The notes beneath the pieces are model-generated. The model saw nothing but the letters and a program-made list of their open reading frames with translations. It was not told where the DNA came from and made no database searches. From Arctopsyche grandis (lineage: Eukaryota > Arthropoda > Insecta > Trichoptera > Hydropsychidae): a stretch of 64,000 nucleotides of DNA. Where the stretch lies: positions 10,220,001 through 10,284,000 of the forward strand of contig NC_135360.1 of NCBI RefSeq assembly GCF_051622035.1. Reading direction: 5' to 3'. The stretch's first letter is position 1. Every line of letters begins with the position of its first letter. Made by a program: the position numbers and the translations under genes. Shown here piece after piece: positions 1 through 11,769 of the stretch.

Positions 1-652
1 ATCAGACGTCAAGACACTATAAACCACGTAGACACTGATAAAGTTATTCCAAAACAACAAGTTAGTAATATTCTTCCTCAGTTCAATACTTGAATATATA
101 TTCATAAGCTTGAATTATTGAATTTATTTCAGATTCCGAATAAACCACAGCTGCAGCTATTCACACAAGGTTCTCGTCTACCATCAGCTCCTAGTCAAGG
201 TTCAAAGAGAGTCTCCACTCCAGGCTCTCAGAGTAGAAGAGGAATGGCTCACCATCTGTCGACACCAGATGTTCAATCTGCCGCTAGACAGAGTAGGAGA
301 TGTAGGACATGCTTAATACAAATTAAATTATATTCAACGATAGTGAAAAAGTTCCAGTTTGGTAATGGTAAACGTTGATGTTTCAGGTTCTCCAGGTCGC
401 GGTCAAGATCGAGGCTCAACCAGGGTACAATCGCGAAGTCACGGCCACGGTTCAGGTGGCCATGACAGTCAACGCGAAAGGAGAATGCATGCCGCCAGCT
501 CGGAGTCAGAACTCTTCGAGTGCGCCATCCTTCCCATATTCCAGAAACTTCTATCCGAGAGGCATCGTAGCCAGCCTCATGGACTGGACCTTTCATATGG
601 ACTCAGCTGTCCCAACATATCCATCAAGTGTGACATTGTTGAATACCTTTAA
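1..652 (+). CDS. 3' end of a large multi-exon gene, last three coding exons (partial at left edge)
   Basis: Three exons join in one frame: 1-60 (donor GTTAGT at 61, phase 0), 133-301 (acceptor TTTCAG, donor at 302, phase 1) and 387-652 (acceptor TTTCAG, ending in TAA). The 164 visible residues are a Ser/Arg/Gln-rich, probably disordered tail (GSQSRRG, QSRRCSPGRGQDRG, RSHGHGSGGH), then a helix-like stretch (SELFECAILPIFQKLLSERH), then a terminus that looks conserved and ends SIKCDIVEYL. Frame agreement across three exons and the sharp end of coding character at 652 support a real gene. I do not recognise the family with confidence. A very large neuronal scaffold of the unc79/unc80 kind is a possibility I cannot verify. 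The upstream exons are outside the window. Confidence 0.72.
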
Positions 653-2305
653 ATGAAAAATAACGACTATGTGTTCAGATTTATTGGTGCACCGAGTGCG
701 TTTTGTTCGAAACGCAGTGTTTTCTAATATGTATGTATGTACTTCTTAGTACAATTTTATCCTAGTGATGATCGTTTTGAAGTTTCATTTGCAAATCTAC
801 TCCATGTGTATTGTGAAAATTATTTGTATGCCTAATATAATTGGATACTGTTCCAGTTCCTCTCTTGATTACTGGAATTAAAAAATAGAGGTGGGTATTT
901 TTTTAGTATTTATTTGTGTTTAATTCTGTTTCAATTTGATTTACATAATCTTTTATTCAAACTCATTGTAGACGTTTTGAAAGTTCCAACATGTGATAAT
1001 TACTGCACAATTTTTGTTACCGAAGTAAAAATTATTATTATATTCAATTCAAATTTTAAATTTTTCATGTGGTGAACACGCACAAATACACGCAATTGAA
1101 ATGTTCAAATAATATGTTGACTTTAAAAGTCTGAAAGTGTGTTTGCAGCATTTTCTATAAACACGCATATTTAGTATCGAAGTGCTAATTTATAATTAAA
1201 AAAATTTATACCATATTTTGAACTTCGCTTCATTTTACTCCAATTTTAAATTCTGAAAAAAAGTTTTGAAAGCACTTACAACTCTTTTCTATTCCTATAC
1301 GAAAGAACTGAACTTTATATTTAATATATTAAAAAAAAAAAACTATCGTAATCGTAGAAGAAATTCGCCAATAGAATTTTGGTATTTTTTGTAAATTTAA
1401 CTAAATTGAATTGTTGTGATAATGTCAAATTGTAATTAATACTTGCACTCTTAACTGTGTTGTTTAGCGTTAAAATCGTTTTAAAAATATTATTATTATT
1501 ATCATTAAATGCTCAGCAAAAAAAAAAACTAGTAAAATATTTATTAGAATAAATAATTGAGTATTATAAAAGTATACCGATACTTTGGTGTTAAATGTAC
1601 TCTAACTGTAAATTATAATATTTGATAGGAAATATAATTTTAATTCGAATATAGTTAATTATATTATTGTACATTTAGAATATTTACCATTGTTATGGAT
1701 GAACTTACATAAATACATATGTATATATGTATGTATGTATTCCTAGATACTTCTAACTCTATGAGAACCGTCAAACGTTTTAAAATTGATTTATATTACG
1801 TTAAATAAATTAATATACAAATAGGTAGATAGAAAATGCTTTATTTACATTAAATATAAATTGTGAACAATCATTATTTTTAATAATAATTATATGATAA
1901 AATCGGTGCATATTAGTGTAATTTTTCTAATAAAAGTGGGTAATGTACGGATTTATGAATTTTAATTCATACTCGCCGTAATTAAAATTTCTGAAATACA
2001 TAAATAAAACCCACTTAACTGCCAATTTATTTATTAATATTGTACTATAATGATAAAACCTAGTTTATTTGTACTATTATTAAACGAAAATACTTCTTAA
2101 AGAAGATTTTATTTTTGTTCAAAAATTGACCAAATTTAATTTTACAACTACTCAAATATTTATCAATTTATTTATAATACGTTGATTGCACAATTTATCA
2201 CAAATTTCACTATTGTACACTAATTTTCAAAACGTCATTTTGAATGTATTATTATTTTTAGTTTTATAGTATGATACCTAATTTCACATAATATATGTAT
2301 GTACA
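653..2305. other. 3' UTR and AT-rich intergenic DNA
   Basis: Follows the stop codon at 652. Very A+T rich, with homopolymers, TATG/CATA runs near 728 and 1718, and no ORF or splice pattern suggesting a gene. The 3' UTR probably ends within this stretch, but no single polyadenylation signal can be chosen; an AATAAA occurs near 1804. Confidence 0.5.
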
Positions 2306-2530
2306 TGTAGGATTTAGTTTTTAAACCCAGAAGAGTTCACGTATAAATAATAAGTTGGCATGCTTGGGTCGAGTAAATATCGATTATAAGTTGGTATGCT
2401 GCATGACACCACAACCAATCAACAATTCATTTCAGCGCATCGAGAAATAAACATGGTTTGAGGTGCAAAACGAGTTCCACCTTATACTTCGACACCTTAC
2501 CACATGTCCCTTAACAAATTGGATCCTACA
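2306..2530. mobile_element. candidate solo LTR, about 225 bp
   Basis: The unit begins TGTAGGAT and ends ATCCTACA, the short TG..CA inverted ends typical of LTRs. It is flanked on both sides by TACA (2302-2305 and 2531-2534), a possible 4-bp target duplication. It holds an AATAAA near 2446 in a GC-richer stretch, as an LTR R/U5 region would. No gag or pol lies beside it, so a solo LTR is the simplest reading. The flanks sit in TACA/TATG microsatellite sequence, so the duplication could be chance. Part of it weakly resembles 29355-29415 inside an ATPase intron. Confidence 0.45.
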
Positions 2531-4905
2531 TACATATATCTATACAAAAACCTAAGAATCATATTGGCATAAATATTAAAATACCAATTGAAATTCTCAT
2601 ATTAATTATTATAGTATTTCCTTTACAGAACAAATATATGCTTCAAAAATTAAATTCAATCAGTGCTTCCAATAAAAATTGATTGAAAATACCTGCACCA
2701 ATACTGTACAATATTTCAATTTTTAACAAATTAAAAAAACCTAATTGACAGCAAGTATTATATGACCAAACATTTTGTTTACATGCAACTCAGTATATGT
2801 ATAATAAGTGATTACATTGATTATTTTATTTTTTATTAAATGGTAATTATTAAAGCCTAAAAAGGAAAATCGAATTAATTTATCGTTAATTAATGTGTTA
2901 GATATCCAATTACAATATTGATTATTCTTACATGTATTCTGAAATTTATATGTATGTATGTATATGTATCAAATAAAGTATTTGTTGTCGTTTTCCAGAA
3001 TTTTAATTTGATAACCATATGAAGTTATTAAAACTACTAGAGTTTTTTTATTTCACATGTAGATGACGGTAAACATTTCAATTTCATTACGTCATTTTAT
3101 TTTGTATATTCAGTAAATGTAGTATTTGTGTAAATTGAATTTTTGGTACATATCTTATCAATTTTGTTACCAATGCCGAATAATGATAAATATTTTGCCA
3201 CTATTATACATAATTCAACCAGTTACAACTTCAGCAACCAAGATAATAATTTATCACACATTACCAAATGCTACTTTTGAATTTGACTGAACTTGAACCT
3301 CCGTGATTAAAAAATGTAATAATTTTCCAATTACGTATAGACAAATATACTTTTCCTTAATATACAACAGAAAACATAACATTATGTATTTATTTAAAAT
3401 GATAAAAAAAATATGATCATTATATTTGTGCTCATACGAATATTTATAATGAACATAATTGATTCAAGGCTATGGAAGCTCAATTTGTTCTACATATGTA
3501 TGTATATACCAAATTGACATGTCAGTACCCATACATTGTTGACATCGTATTGTTCTTTTTTTTGTGGTTTTAATGATCGAATAGTCACGAGTGAGTGACA
3601 TATAAAAAAAAAATTCAATCAACGAAATTCAAATAATCAAAGTTTTTAAATGATTAAAGTATTAAACATGTATGTGTGTAAATTCATCCTAAAGCAGTCA
3701 AACTGGTTGGTTGCAAAATGATCTTTCTTTTAAATACATATGTATAAACTTATTACGTAGAGCTTTGACTTCAAAATTTAATTTTCTCTTAGTAATAATG
3801 TTCATATTGAAATTAACTTTTTTTTATTCTCAAATAATTCACCTAATATTCAGGTTTTGAGATACTTTTTTAAAATTCTACATACATATACTACAATAGT
3901 TAATAACCAAAACACCTATCAATGATAGATAAAATTCAAATGAATTATTTAAATGTCTAAATATAATATACATGTGTTAATTAATAATCAGAACACCTAT
4001 TAAAGATAGATTAATTGAATTGAGAAGCTATGAATGCAGTGCTATGGGCATCATGTATTATAAGATTTCTCTAGAACTATTAGTCATGGGATTCGTAGTA
4101 TTCATGAATAGCTGTATGCTAATGAAAATGCCAACAGTGTCTTATTTTTACAAACCTCCTTTATTTCAGACTAATAAATATTTTACATACGTCATAATGT
4201 CCTTTGGCATTATTAAATTGAATGATGTCAAAAATCTAATATGTATGCAGATAAAAATGATATCAATTAAAAAAAATATGTTGTAAGCTGTACATTTTTT
4301 TATCGGTCAAAAAACGGGCAATGCGAAAATAAAAAGAATTGCGTAAACACAAATCTACATACAAATAAAAATATTTAGGCATAATTGTAAAAAAAATATA
4401 AAAGCAATCGTTGAATGTCAATAAATGTAAAAACCAATTATTTAGTGTTTTAAAAAAAAATAAATCCTTAATGACATCATCGCTCAATAAGATTTTTCAT
4501 TGTGGATAATTTCAAATGTATAAAATCTATTCAAGGCTCTCAAATAATATGCATATTTAAAATTAAATTCATTTTGAAAATTTCTTAGATCTATGTACAT
4601 ATATGTACATATGTATGTTTATCGTATATTGACGTTACTGGTTTAACTATTTACCTCATTTGTGTTAACTAGGTAGAGAGTTTTTTAATAATTATCCTCA
4701 TTTATCCAATTTCTACACTCCGCATGTTAAAATACATAAAAATAAAGGTGAAAATATCTCATGCGTCATATTCCGAGTATTTTAGTGATTGCAACGAAAA
4801 CACCACGGCAACAAATAAAATCGATTCAACCACTATTGACTACTATATATATACATATGCACATAAATGTTCCCGGAAAGATGCACTAAATTGCATTGAG
4901 TAAAT
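2531..4905. other. AT-rich intergenic DNA, nothing recognised
   Basis: Very A+T rich, with TATGTATG tracts (2951, 3496, 4605). Two near copies of a short phrase ending in ACACCTAT..AGATA occur at about 3900-3940 and 3978-4015. No coding exon or structured element was recognised. Confidence 0.5.
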
Positions 4906-4907
4906 TG

Positions 4908-5100
4908 CAGTAGCGCAGTTTCGAGAAGTCACAATTTTCAAAGGCGCTCAAAAATAACTTACGCAATAGAATTCCACAAAAAATAGGTTAGCACCCTAGG
5001 ATAACATCCAAATTCCACTTAACGTTTTTTTGTTGGAATTGTATTGCGTTAGTTCTTCTTGAGCATCTTTGAAAGTTTGGATGTCTCGAGAGTGCAACTA
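4908..5100. repeat. foldback (palindromic) MITE
   Basis: Two arms of about 70 bp are imperfect reverse complements. The left arm (4908-4980) has TTTCAAAGGCGCTCAA, CTTACGCAATAGAATTCC; the right arm (5028-5100) read backwards has TTTCAAAGATGCTCAAG, CTAACGCAATACAATTCC. The outer ends share a CTCGAGA-like word. Transcribed RNA would form a long hairpin. No protein is encoded; the superfamily is unassigned. Confidence 0.6.
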
Positions 5101-5163
5101 TCTCGAGTGGGGTTTTCCGATCACCGTACATAAAATGGTGAACTTTATCTCACATCGTCATAA

Positions 5164-5525
5164 CCGGTCTCCGTGACGAGCTGGAATGTTAAATTACAGA
5201 AAACGCAAATATCGGAAGGCAAAGATCGAAAATCGAAAGATCAAAAAAAATGGTGCATGGTAAACGGTACATACTCACTTAATTTGCGCGAGCAGGGTAC
5301 AACAGGAACAAGAGGAACAGGCTTTTCCTCCCGTATTAATGTGCGGGTTAAAAGCCTGTTCCTCTTGTTCCTGTTGTACCCTGCTCGCGCAAATTCAGTG
5401 AGTATGTACCGTTTATCATGCACCCCTTTTTTATCTTTCGACTTAAGATCTTTCGATTTTCGATCTTTGCCTTCCGATATTCGTGTTTTCTGCTAATTTA
5501 ACATTCTGGCTCGTCACGTAGACCC
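5164..5525. mobile_element. GGGTCTAC palindromic MITE, copy 1 (short-arm form)
   Basis: A long inverted repeat of about 360 bp. The outer ends are CCGGTCTCCGTGACGAG and, read backwards from the right, GGGTCTACGTGACGAG. The arms carry GGCAAAGATCGAAAATCG and GGTAAACGGTACATACTCAC; the centre is a GC-rich palindrome (TTTGCGCGAGCAGG, GGAACAAGAGGAACAGGC). It is flanked by CGTCATAA at 5156-5163 and 5526-5533, an 8-bp duplication suggesting hAT- or P-like mobilisation. The ORFs that cross it are chance readings of the palindrome. Confidence 0.8.
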
Positions 5526-5589
5526 CGTCATAATATACTTCACCTTGCTTATAAACACACATTGAATTTAAAATCTAAGTACATGATAA

Positions 5590-5770
5590 AATGGTTTCGG
5601 TGATTATTCCGCACATAGTGATCTCGCACACGATTATCGTTAACGCGGGAACTATCATACGAACGAGAACTGGAGTGGCAGATATTCCGTATTCGCGATT
5701 TTCGTGTCAACATTAATCGTGTGCGCGATCGCAATGCGCAAAATAATCGGTTTACCGAAGAAAATGATTT
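5590..5770. repeat. partial copy of the 36874-37672 foldback family
   Basis: Shares the phrases TTCGGTGATTATTCCG, GGAACTATCATACGAACGAGAAC, and TATTCGCGATTTTCGTG with the arms of the large foldback element at 36874-37672. This copy retains roughly one arm and is diverged. Confidence 0.6.
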
Positions 5771-5819
5771 CGGCTGTATTTCTATGGCCGTCGGAAGACG
5801 AGTTTGTACGGCCACACTC

Positions 5820-6420
5820 ACCCCTTAGCTTGAAATGGCTTCCCGCGTGATTCAACGGACGGAGCCGGCCGAATGTCAGTTGGTTGTCGACCGGCGAAGG
5901 GGACGGTCGATCGGTTGCGCGCGCATCGCTTTCGCACCTGACGTTTCGCTCCCACTGACAGAAACACACCAGGTAAGTTGCGTCCGCCATTTTACGCACA
6001 CGGCCACGCTTCCAGCCGACCGCTACTGTTACCTGCAATCTGCGACCTGCAACCTGCAACCTGCAACCTGGTCCTGGGCGCTCTCGTTCACATCACGAAC
6101 GCGCTCCAAATACCGATCCACGCCTTGCATAATAGCCGCGAACGCGAAATACGAAAGGTGGCCACATCCACGTTATCAACGACACGATGGTATGGCCGTG
6201 GCCACTTTCCATGGAGCACACGCGGTTCGCTCCCAGATAAAACACCCGTCGTTACGCGGAAAATAGTTCTCGAGCCGCTTCCGAACTATTCATGGCGCGT
6301 GCGCTGTAAAGGCCAAGCGCGCGCTATTTCGTATTTTTTTATTCTTGTGCAATTTCTGCAATTCCAAGGAGCGAGCCTCGGTCTACGTTGACCTCGCCGC
6401 TACGCTAAGCGGGGTCTGCC
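5820..6420 (+). promoter_or_regulatory. CpG-rich block with probable first exon and strong splice donor
   Basis: GC content and CpG density rise sharply above the surroundings. A textbook donor, CAG|GTAAGT, ends an exon at 5972. An ATG at 5835 opens 46 in-frame codons that reach the donor in phase 0 (starting MASRVIQRTEP), but the exon could equally be untranslated. Just inside the intron, 5983-5996 matches the YY1/Pho consensus on the minus strand (AAAATGGCGGAC). A (CCTGCAA)n-like tandem repeat lies at 6034-6071. No downstream exons were found between here and 23 kb, so the transcript is unresolved; it may be an RNA gene or a gene with distant exons. Confidence 0.45.
6034..6071. repeat. short tandem repeat, 7-bp unit CCTGCAA
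   Basis: Four to five near-perfect tandem units (CTGCAATCTGCGACCTGCAA, then CCTGCAACCTGCAACCTGG) inside the CpG-rich block. Confidence 0.7.
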
Positions 6421-7020
6421 CTTTTACCGCTCTATTGCTCCCCGGTCATGATTGTGCCAACTTTTTTTTATGTCTTTCGCACGAATTCCTGCTTTGAATG
6501 AAAGTTTTTGAATTCCATATATAGAGGTGCTGGGTATTAAGTTTCTATTATGGCAGGTATACACAATCTTCAATTTAGTTCAGTTCATTGTTAGAGGATG
6601 GCTCTTTTTATTACAATTTTACTTGGATATATATATATATATATATAGGAGAGTCTATTGTAGAGTTTCTACTCTTTTCAGTCAACTTAATGACGCTCTC
6701 GATTCCTATTGGTCCAATTTCCAGCTTTCAGCTGACTAATAGGATTCGTGGATTGTTCTTCCTTCTATTTTGACTTACATATGTTTGATGTATGATGTTT
6801 ATGTTAATTATGCATTGTCCTATTTAGTCATATTTTAGTTTTTATTCTTTTCTTTTTTATTTGTTTGTCTATATGTACTAGATATATTATGTATTTTATA
6901 AAAATCTATAATTGGGCTCAGATGTTATTTTATTTATTTATTTATTCTTTATTTTTATGAATTTCTACATCTGTTGCTTGTTGATTTTTCAATAAATAAA
7001 TAAATAAATAATGGTAAGGA
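6421..7020. other. AT-rich DNA with ATTT/AAAT microsatellites
   Basis: No gene seen. Contains a short (TA)n at 6628-6647 and (TTTA)n at about 6929-6950 followed by (AAAT)n at about 6992-7011; the last two are mutually complementary and can pair. Confidence 0.5.
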
Positions 7021-7022
7021 CC

Positions 7023-7265
7023 AGTGGCGTATCAAGTTTATATTACAAATATCAGCTTCGCTCAGTATTTGTAATATAAACAGCTTAAGCATGGCAAAAC
7101 TACATATTTAATAGTAAACATTCATTTGTTTTTTTATTAAATTTATTTGAATCGAAAAAAAATATAATCAACGATATCTATATTGTCGTCATAGAAACTT
7201 TGATTTTTTTTCGATGCTCCCACCGAAACCTTTAAACCTTACATACAATGTCTCTTTCGAAATTA
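7023..7265. repeat. interspersed repeat D, copy 1, with a 16-bp perfect hairpin
   Basis: Begins near CAGTGGCGTATCAAG, a hAT-like end. A perfect 16-bp stem (7036-7051 with 7066-7081) encloses a 14-nt loop, TCAGCTTCGCTCAG. The stretch through TTTGAATCGAAAAAAA and TGTCTCTTTCGAAATTA recurs inverted at 15530-15765. Confidence 0.65.
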
Positions 7266-7938
7266 TTTAAAAGGTATGTTTAAAAGAAAGGGATATTTTA
7301 ACGAAATAAATATAAAATATTCATATGTATTAATTTTTTTTTATTGTGATAAAAATCAATATATGTATGTATATATATTTTTTTTTTACAACAAATTACC
7401 ATGATGTTACAGTTACAGAGATAGAAAAATATATGAAAAACAGTTATAAAAAAGAAAATATAAAACAAAATCCAAACAACCAAAATCAAAAAGATCAGAA
7501 TTTTATTTACATTTAAAAATACACATTTTAAAAATAAAAGCGCATTGAACCGTTTCTACTTTTAAATTTGAGTGTAATTTCGTTTTTATTGAGCCTTCTG
7601 TCGAAAAAAACCCTCTCAGTTGTCGTTGAGGTTGGTTTGATCGTCAATAGAGAATCATGAAGAATATCTAAAACATTACACCTTTTTTTAAAGTGGTCGA
7701 AATTTTTGAATAGCTTTTCAATAAACTTTATATTATCCTTATGAACAACTAATTTGAATTATATCGGCAAATGTGTCGTCCAACTGTTTCTGTAATGTTA
7801 TTATCAGCACTTCTGAATCAGAATTGTTGTACGACTTGTCGGTTTCTATTTAGATTGTAAAAAAGTCTGATCAATATCTTGGATGCCAATGCAACGACCT
7901 ATATTTTTACTAACGAATATTTCATATATTCCGTAGAG

Positions 7939-8681
7939 CAGCGGCTCCCAACCCTTTTTGACTCGCGTACCACTTGGTAGTAATTTACGCTCAATTGTAC
8001 CACCATATAAAATTTATTGTATTTCATGAAATTTGTTATTGCAAGTGTAATTACATATATATAGGTAGTATTTGAATTGTAAGGAATTTGAAGATAGGGT
8101 AGAACCGTAGACGCAATGAATTTGTTTTGTTGAGAGATTTTGTGAAAATAAGTTATTTGCGGAGTCACAATTATTAATTGCGGACTTTATGATATATCTC
8201 GCATCATTTTAATCGAATTTTAAAAAACTATGTTCCTCGAAACAAGCACAAGGATCTCATTAAATTTATATTGTAAGGAGATTTAATTAAAAAAATAAAA
8301 TATATTATATCTACTTTGTAATTTTGTGTTTTTGTTAAAACCATTAATATAAGTATGGAATAATAGATAAATATATTAAATTTTGAGCATTTTATAATTG
8401 TGACTATGCAAATAACTTTTTTTCCATAAAATTTCGTACCAATTCTTTACCATGCAAATACTACATACATACATACATAGATATATGCCGGATTTTCGAT
8501 CATCGACTGTAAATATTGACGTCGACTATGATTAATGATTAATTAAGATAATGTTTATTAATTATTTAAAAAATATTTCTATTTTTATGATTGTAAATCG
8601 TTCATTCCTGAATGTCCGCCATTATTGATTTTTTTTCACGTACCACCAAGTGGTACTCGTACCATAGGTTGGGAAACGCTG
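7939..8681. mobile_element. non-autonomous hAT element, 743 bp, with perfect 8-bp TSD
   Basis: The ends are CAGCGGCTCCCAACC on the left and CAGCGTTTCCCAACC read backwards from the right, a classic hAT terminal pattern. The flanks CCGTAGAG at 7931-7938 and 8682-8689 are an exact 8-bp target duplication. Subterminal words (GCGTACCACTTGGTAG and the complementary GTACCACCAAGTGG) are also inverted. The interior is A+T rich with no transposase. Confidence 0.9.
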
Positions 8682-8689
8682 CCGTAGAG

Positions 8690-9067
8690 GAACTTTTCCC
8701 GTTCCTAAATATAATATTAACGTGATAACTGATAACTGATAAGCGTTGTATTTTTTCTTTCTTTCATTCGCGTTTTTATATACAGTAACATTTTTCAAAT
8801 TAAGAATTAATAATCTAAATTACTTAATAAAAAAACGAATAATATTCAACTAATTTTATAAATACTGAAATTTATGAATATTGAAAAAGAGGCGAATATA
8901 TTCGAATAATCGATTGGCATATTCGAATATTCGATTCGATTGGCCACGGACATTTTTTCTTATGAATACTTCTGATGACAATTCAAAATTGGAAAAGACT
9001 CAATATATTATGAAATACGATAAGAAAGATTCGATTTGCCCTTGCCAATTGAATTATAATACATACA
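8690..9067. other. AT-rich DNA, nothing recognised
   Basis: Contains clustered TTCGAATA words near 8897-8940 but no gene or element. Confidence 0.4.
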
Positions 9068-9068
9068 T

Positions 9069-9071
<3 letters not shown>

Positions 9072-9147
<76 letters not shown>

Positions 9148-9150
9148 TAT
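9072..9150. repeat. (AT)n microsatellite
   Basis: About 35 nearly uninterrupted AT dinucleotides flanked by CATACATA; likely highly polymorphic in length. Confidence 0.95.
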
Positions 9151-10544
9151 AAAGTATTACTCATTTACCGTTGTAATAACGTACTCGAATTTTGAGAATA
9201 CAATATGGTACTACATAAAAAAGAAAACATCAATAAATTGACTATCGACATTTATTTTCTGCTAATATTATTTCCATCGATTTTCTAAATGAGGATTCTA
9301 CCCACCACCGGTGTTTAGATATTTAACATTTGGCATAATATATGTATACTAGCGACGGAGAATGTATCGGAATGAAAATTTATTTAATATTGAGCAAAGG
9401 TTCCAAATACTCGGCTCTTAAAATAGCAATTTATACAATGAGATAAAATTCAACCAAAGTTAATACATATTTGTTCTCATTTAGTATCGAAACCTTCCGA
9501 GAAAAGAGGCCTAGTTAAAATATCTACGACAGTAATTTAATACTTCATATCAAAATCGCTTCGACTTAAGTATAAGTTTCCAACAGGCTCAATATATCTA
9601 TAACAGTAAAGGTTCGTTTATCTAGCACAACTCAAGCCGGAAAATGCACGTAAACAGCAATATGAAAAATATTCTTTAGTACATTTTATATGGACATATG
9701 CATATATTCCGTAATGTGTAGGTACATATGTGACGTATCCGAAACAGCAGCAACCGAAACGATCTATTCATATTATACAGCAGTACCAAAACGTACCAAG
9801 CACTACCGGCTTTCTTTGTCCACTGCGGAAATATTCGCGCATAGTGGCGAGTGCACCCGTATTAACAAAAGTGTTGCCTTGTGAATATTTTCGTAAACGT
9901 CATATTGTGACAATATTGACTCGATGATACAACGCAGCCAATATTGCGCCGTATAGTCACACTCTCTAATGTGTATGTAAGCCGATTTTGCCTTGCAATC
10001 GTCCAAAACAAGCTTGAACGTGTCGAAAACGGGGTGGTGCTGTATAGTATGAATAGAAGTGTGTAGTATTTTCCGTGTTGTGCCGAGCTGTTGACGTGCA
10101 GTCATGGATAATATAATGTACTTTAAATCAAAAGCTGAACTGTCGTGATTTCCTATCTGACCATCACCATCATTACTAGACCACGGATTTTGACCAGGTC
10201 AATATCCTTTTGGAGCGGGTCAAGTTGCCAATGGGGCCGTATTGGTAACACAAACAGTTAAACAATACCTAAAACCTTACGGAAATATAATAAACAGCGT
10301 TTTCTTCTTCCACTATCAAATTAAACATGTCATTGGCACATGTACTTTATTTTTTTTTATGTCTTAAATAATCGTTTTGCGGTGGTTTTTGTGGTTGGCT
10401 TCAGCATCGGCATCATTCACCGATGTTATTATTGCCTTCGCATCAAGGGTCAAAGGTACATATGCTGCTTGGTTGCTTGGTCCCTGGCGAGTGCTGTGAC
10501 AAAGAGCAAGCCGAAAAACTTGAAGGCTTCGTGGCTCAATAGTC
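9151..10544. other. intergenic or intronic DNA without a recognised gene
   Basis: Moderately A+T rich, GC-richer at 9700-10130. Short overlapping ORFs occur on both strands (for example 9803-10105 minus) but show no conserved motif and no consistent splice sites. Confidence 0.4.
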
Positions 10545-10645
10545 GAGGTCACCAGATATGGGGGCGAAAGGAATGAAATGATGGTGTGGTTTAATCCACG
10601 ACTATTTAATATGACGTTCGGGAAGGAAGTAAAGTGGTGGCCACC
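10545..10645. repeat. repeat Q, copy with the empty site of a Harbinger-like insertion
   Basis: Carries GGCGAAAGGAATGAAATG ... GTTCGGGAAGGAAGTAAAGTGG. The same unit occurs at 58210-58530, where a PIF/Harbinger-like element splits it after GGTGTGCTTTAA. Confidence 0.6.
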
Positions 10646-10833
10646 GACATATTTCAATCAGTCCCAACTCACTGTCAAACTCGACCATGTCGTACCCTAC
10701 AATTCCTTGAATAATATAAAGCAATTTCCCAGGTTGGCCTTTGCAGTGGCCATTTTTTCATTCATGCTATAATTATAATCCCGATGCGGTGCAAACGATC
10801 GAAAAGCGCCAGAAAAACTGAACCACAGATTAA

Positions 10834-11129
10834 GGGCGGTTTCAGACTAGCGTTTTATACGCGCGTATAATCTCGTTTTTTGAAGTGCATGTAGGCGCGT
10901 ATAGGCGCGTCGTTTTCCATACGCGCAACTCGTACGAGCGTAGACGCGCTTATAAGCTCGTATTATCCATGTTGATACTAAATCACCACTACCGGTTGGA
11001 GCGAACACGCTGGAATAAGCCCGTGTACGCGAGTCCGGTTTTTTGAAGCGCGAAATGTAGCGCGCTTTTAAGCGCGTATGCCGAAACGACGGTGTACGCG
11101 CAGAAAAATACGCTAGTCTGAAACCGCCC
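10834..11129. mobile_element. PIF/Harbinger-like MITE, 296 bp, TSD TAA
   Basis: The inverted ends are GGGCGGTTTCAGACTAGCGT on both sides. The 3-bp duplication TAA lies at 10831-10833 and 11130-11132. The interior is rich in CGCGTATA-type words on both arms, so most of the element folds back. There is no ORF. Confidence 0.88.
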
Positions 11130-11606
11130 TAACAACACGTGTACCTTATGCGTGCGCACTGCTCGCACTTACACTAAGCGAAATCTACCCGAAGTCCCGA
11201 CATACCTACCCTGTATACGTTCTGTGCTTCTGATACTTTAGTTCCGAATTTTTCCTTATTAAATTTAACTCGCCAGAAAGATCCAACTCAATTTTAATAA
11301 TTGCATCTATGCATATCGAAAGGTTACTCGTCATCTGATGTGCAATTTTTCTTTCGTGAAGTCGAGAATTGCGTTTAAAGCAGCCATCCAGTTGATCTGT
11401 GGTTCAATCTGTCTGGCGCTTTTCGATCGTTTGCACCAAACCCTTATAATCCAACCCTTAATCAAAGATCGGTGTTGAAAGAATGATTTTCAAACAACAA
11501 TAGACCGCTCCATTAGTGTTCAAAGCAAGAGAGCAAAATATCAATTGAATAGTAAACTATTTTTTGTGCGAAAAGCATTCATCGACCGCCTAAGAGTCAT
11601 CATCAC

Positions 11607-11761
11607 TAAAGGGCGGACCGGAACCGTGCTTTTTCCAGGAATCAGGGCATTTTGGGTCTATTTACAAAGTGTTCTGGGTCTAAAAAAAAGGTTCTTCATA
11701 AAATTGAACAAAGCACAGTGAACAATTAACAATGAACGGCTCGCTTCCGGTCCTACCTCTA
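11607..11761. mobile_element. hAT-like MITE family F, copy 1 (155 bp)
   Basis: Left end TAAAGGGCGGACCGGAAC; right end read backwards TAGAGGTAGGACCGGAAGCG. Exact 8-bp flanks ATCATCAC at 11599-11606 and 11762-11769. The interior has TTTTCCAGGAATCAGGGC and a run of A. Immediately after the right duplication, TAAAGGACGGATC looks like the start of another copy. Confidence 0.88.
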
Positions 11762-11769
11762 ATCATCAC

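Noticed and set aside
5173..5496. ORFs of 107 and 60 codons on both strands, recurring at 39220-39591 and 48677-48865 with nearly the same peptide (NLREQDTTGTRGTGFSS)
   Set aside because: They are translations of the palindromic MITE arms. The peptide recurs because the DNA element recurs, on both strands, without a start or splice context.
5655..6059. 134-codon minus-strand ORF across the CpG-rich block
   Set aside because: The strong splice donor and orientation of signals are on the + strand, and the ORF runs into the foldback repeat at 5590-5770.
9072..9150. CRISPR-like or coding interpretation of the regular repeat
   Set aside because: Simple (AT)n microsatellite; no spacer structure anywhere in the window and the DNA is eukaryotic.
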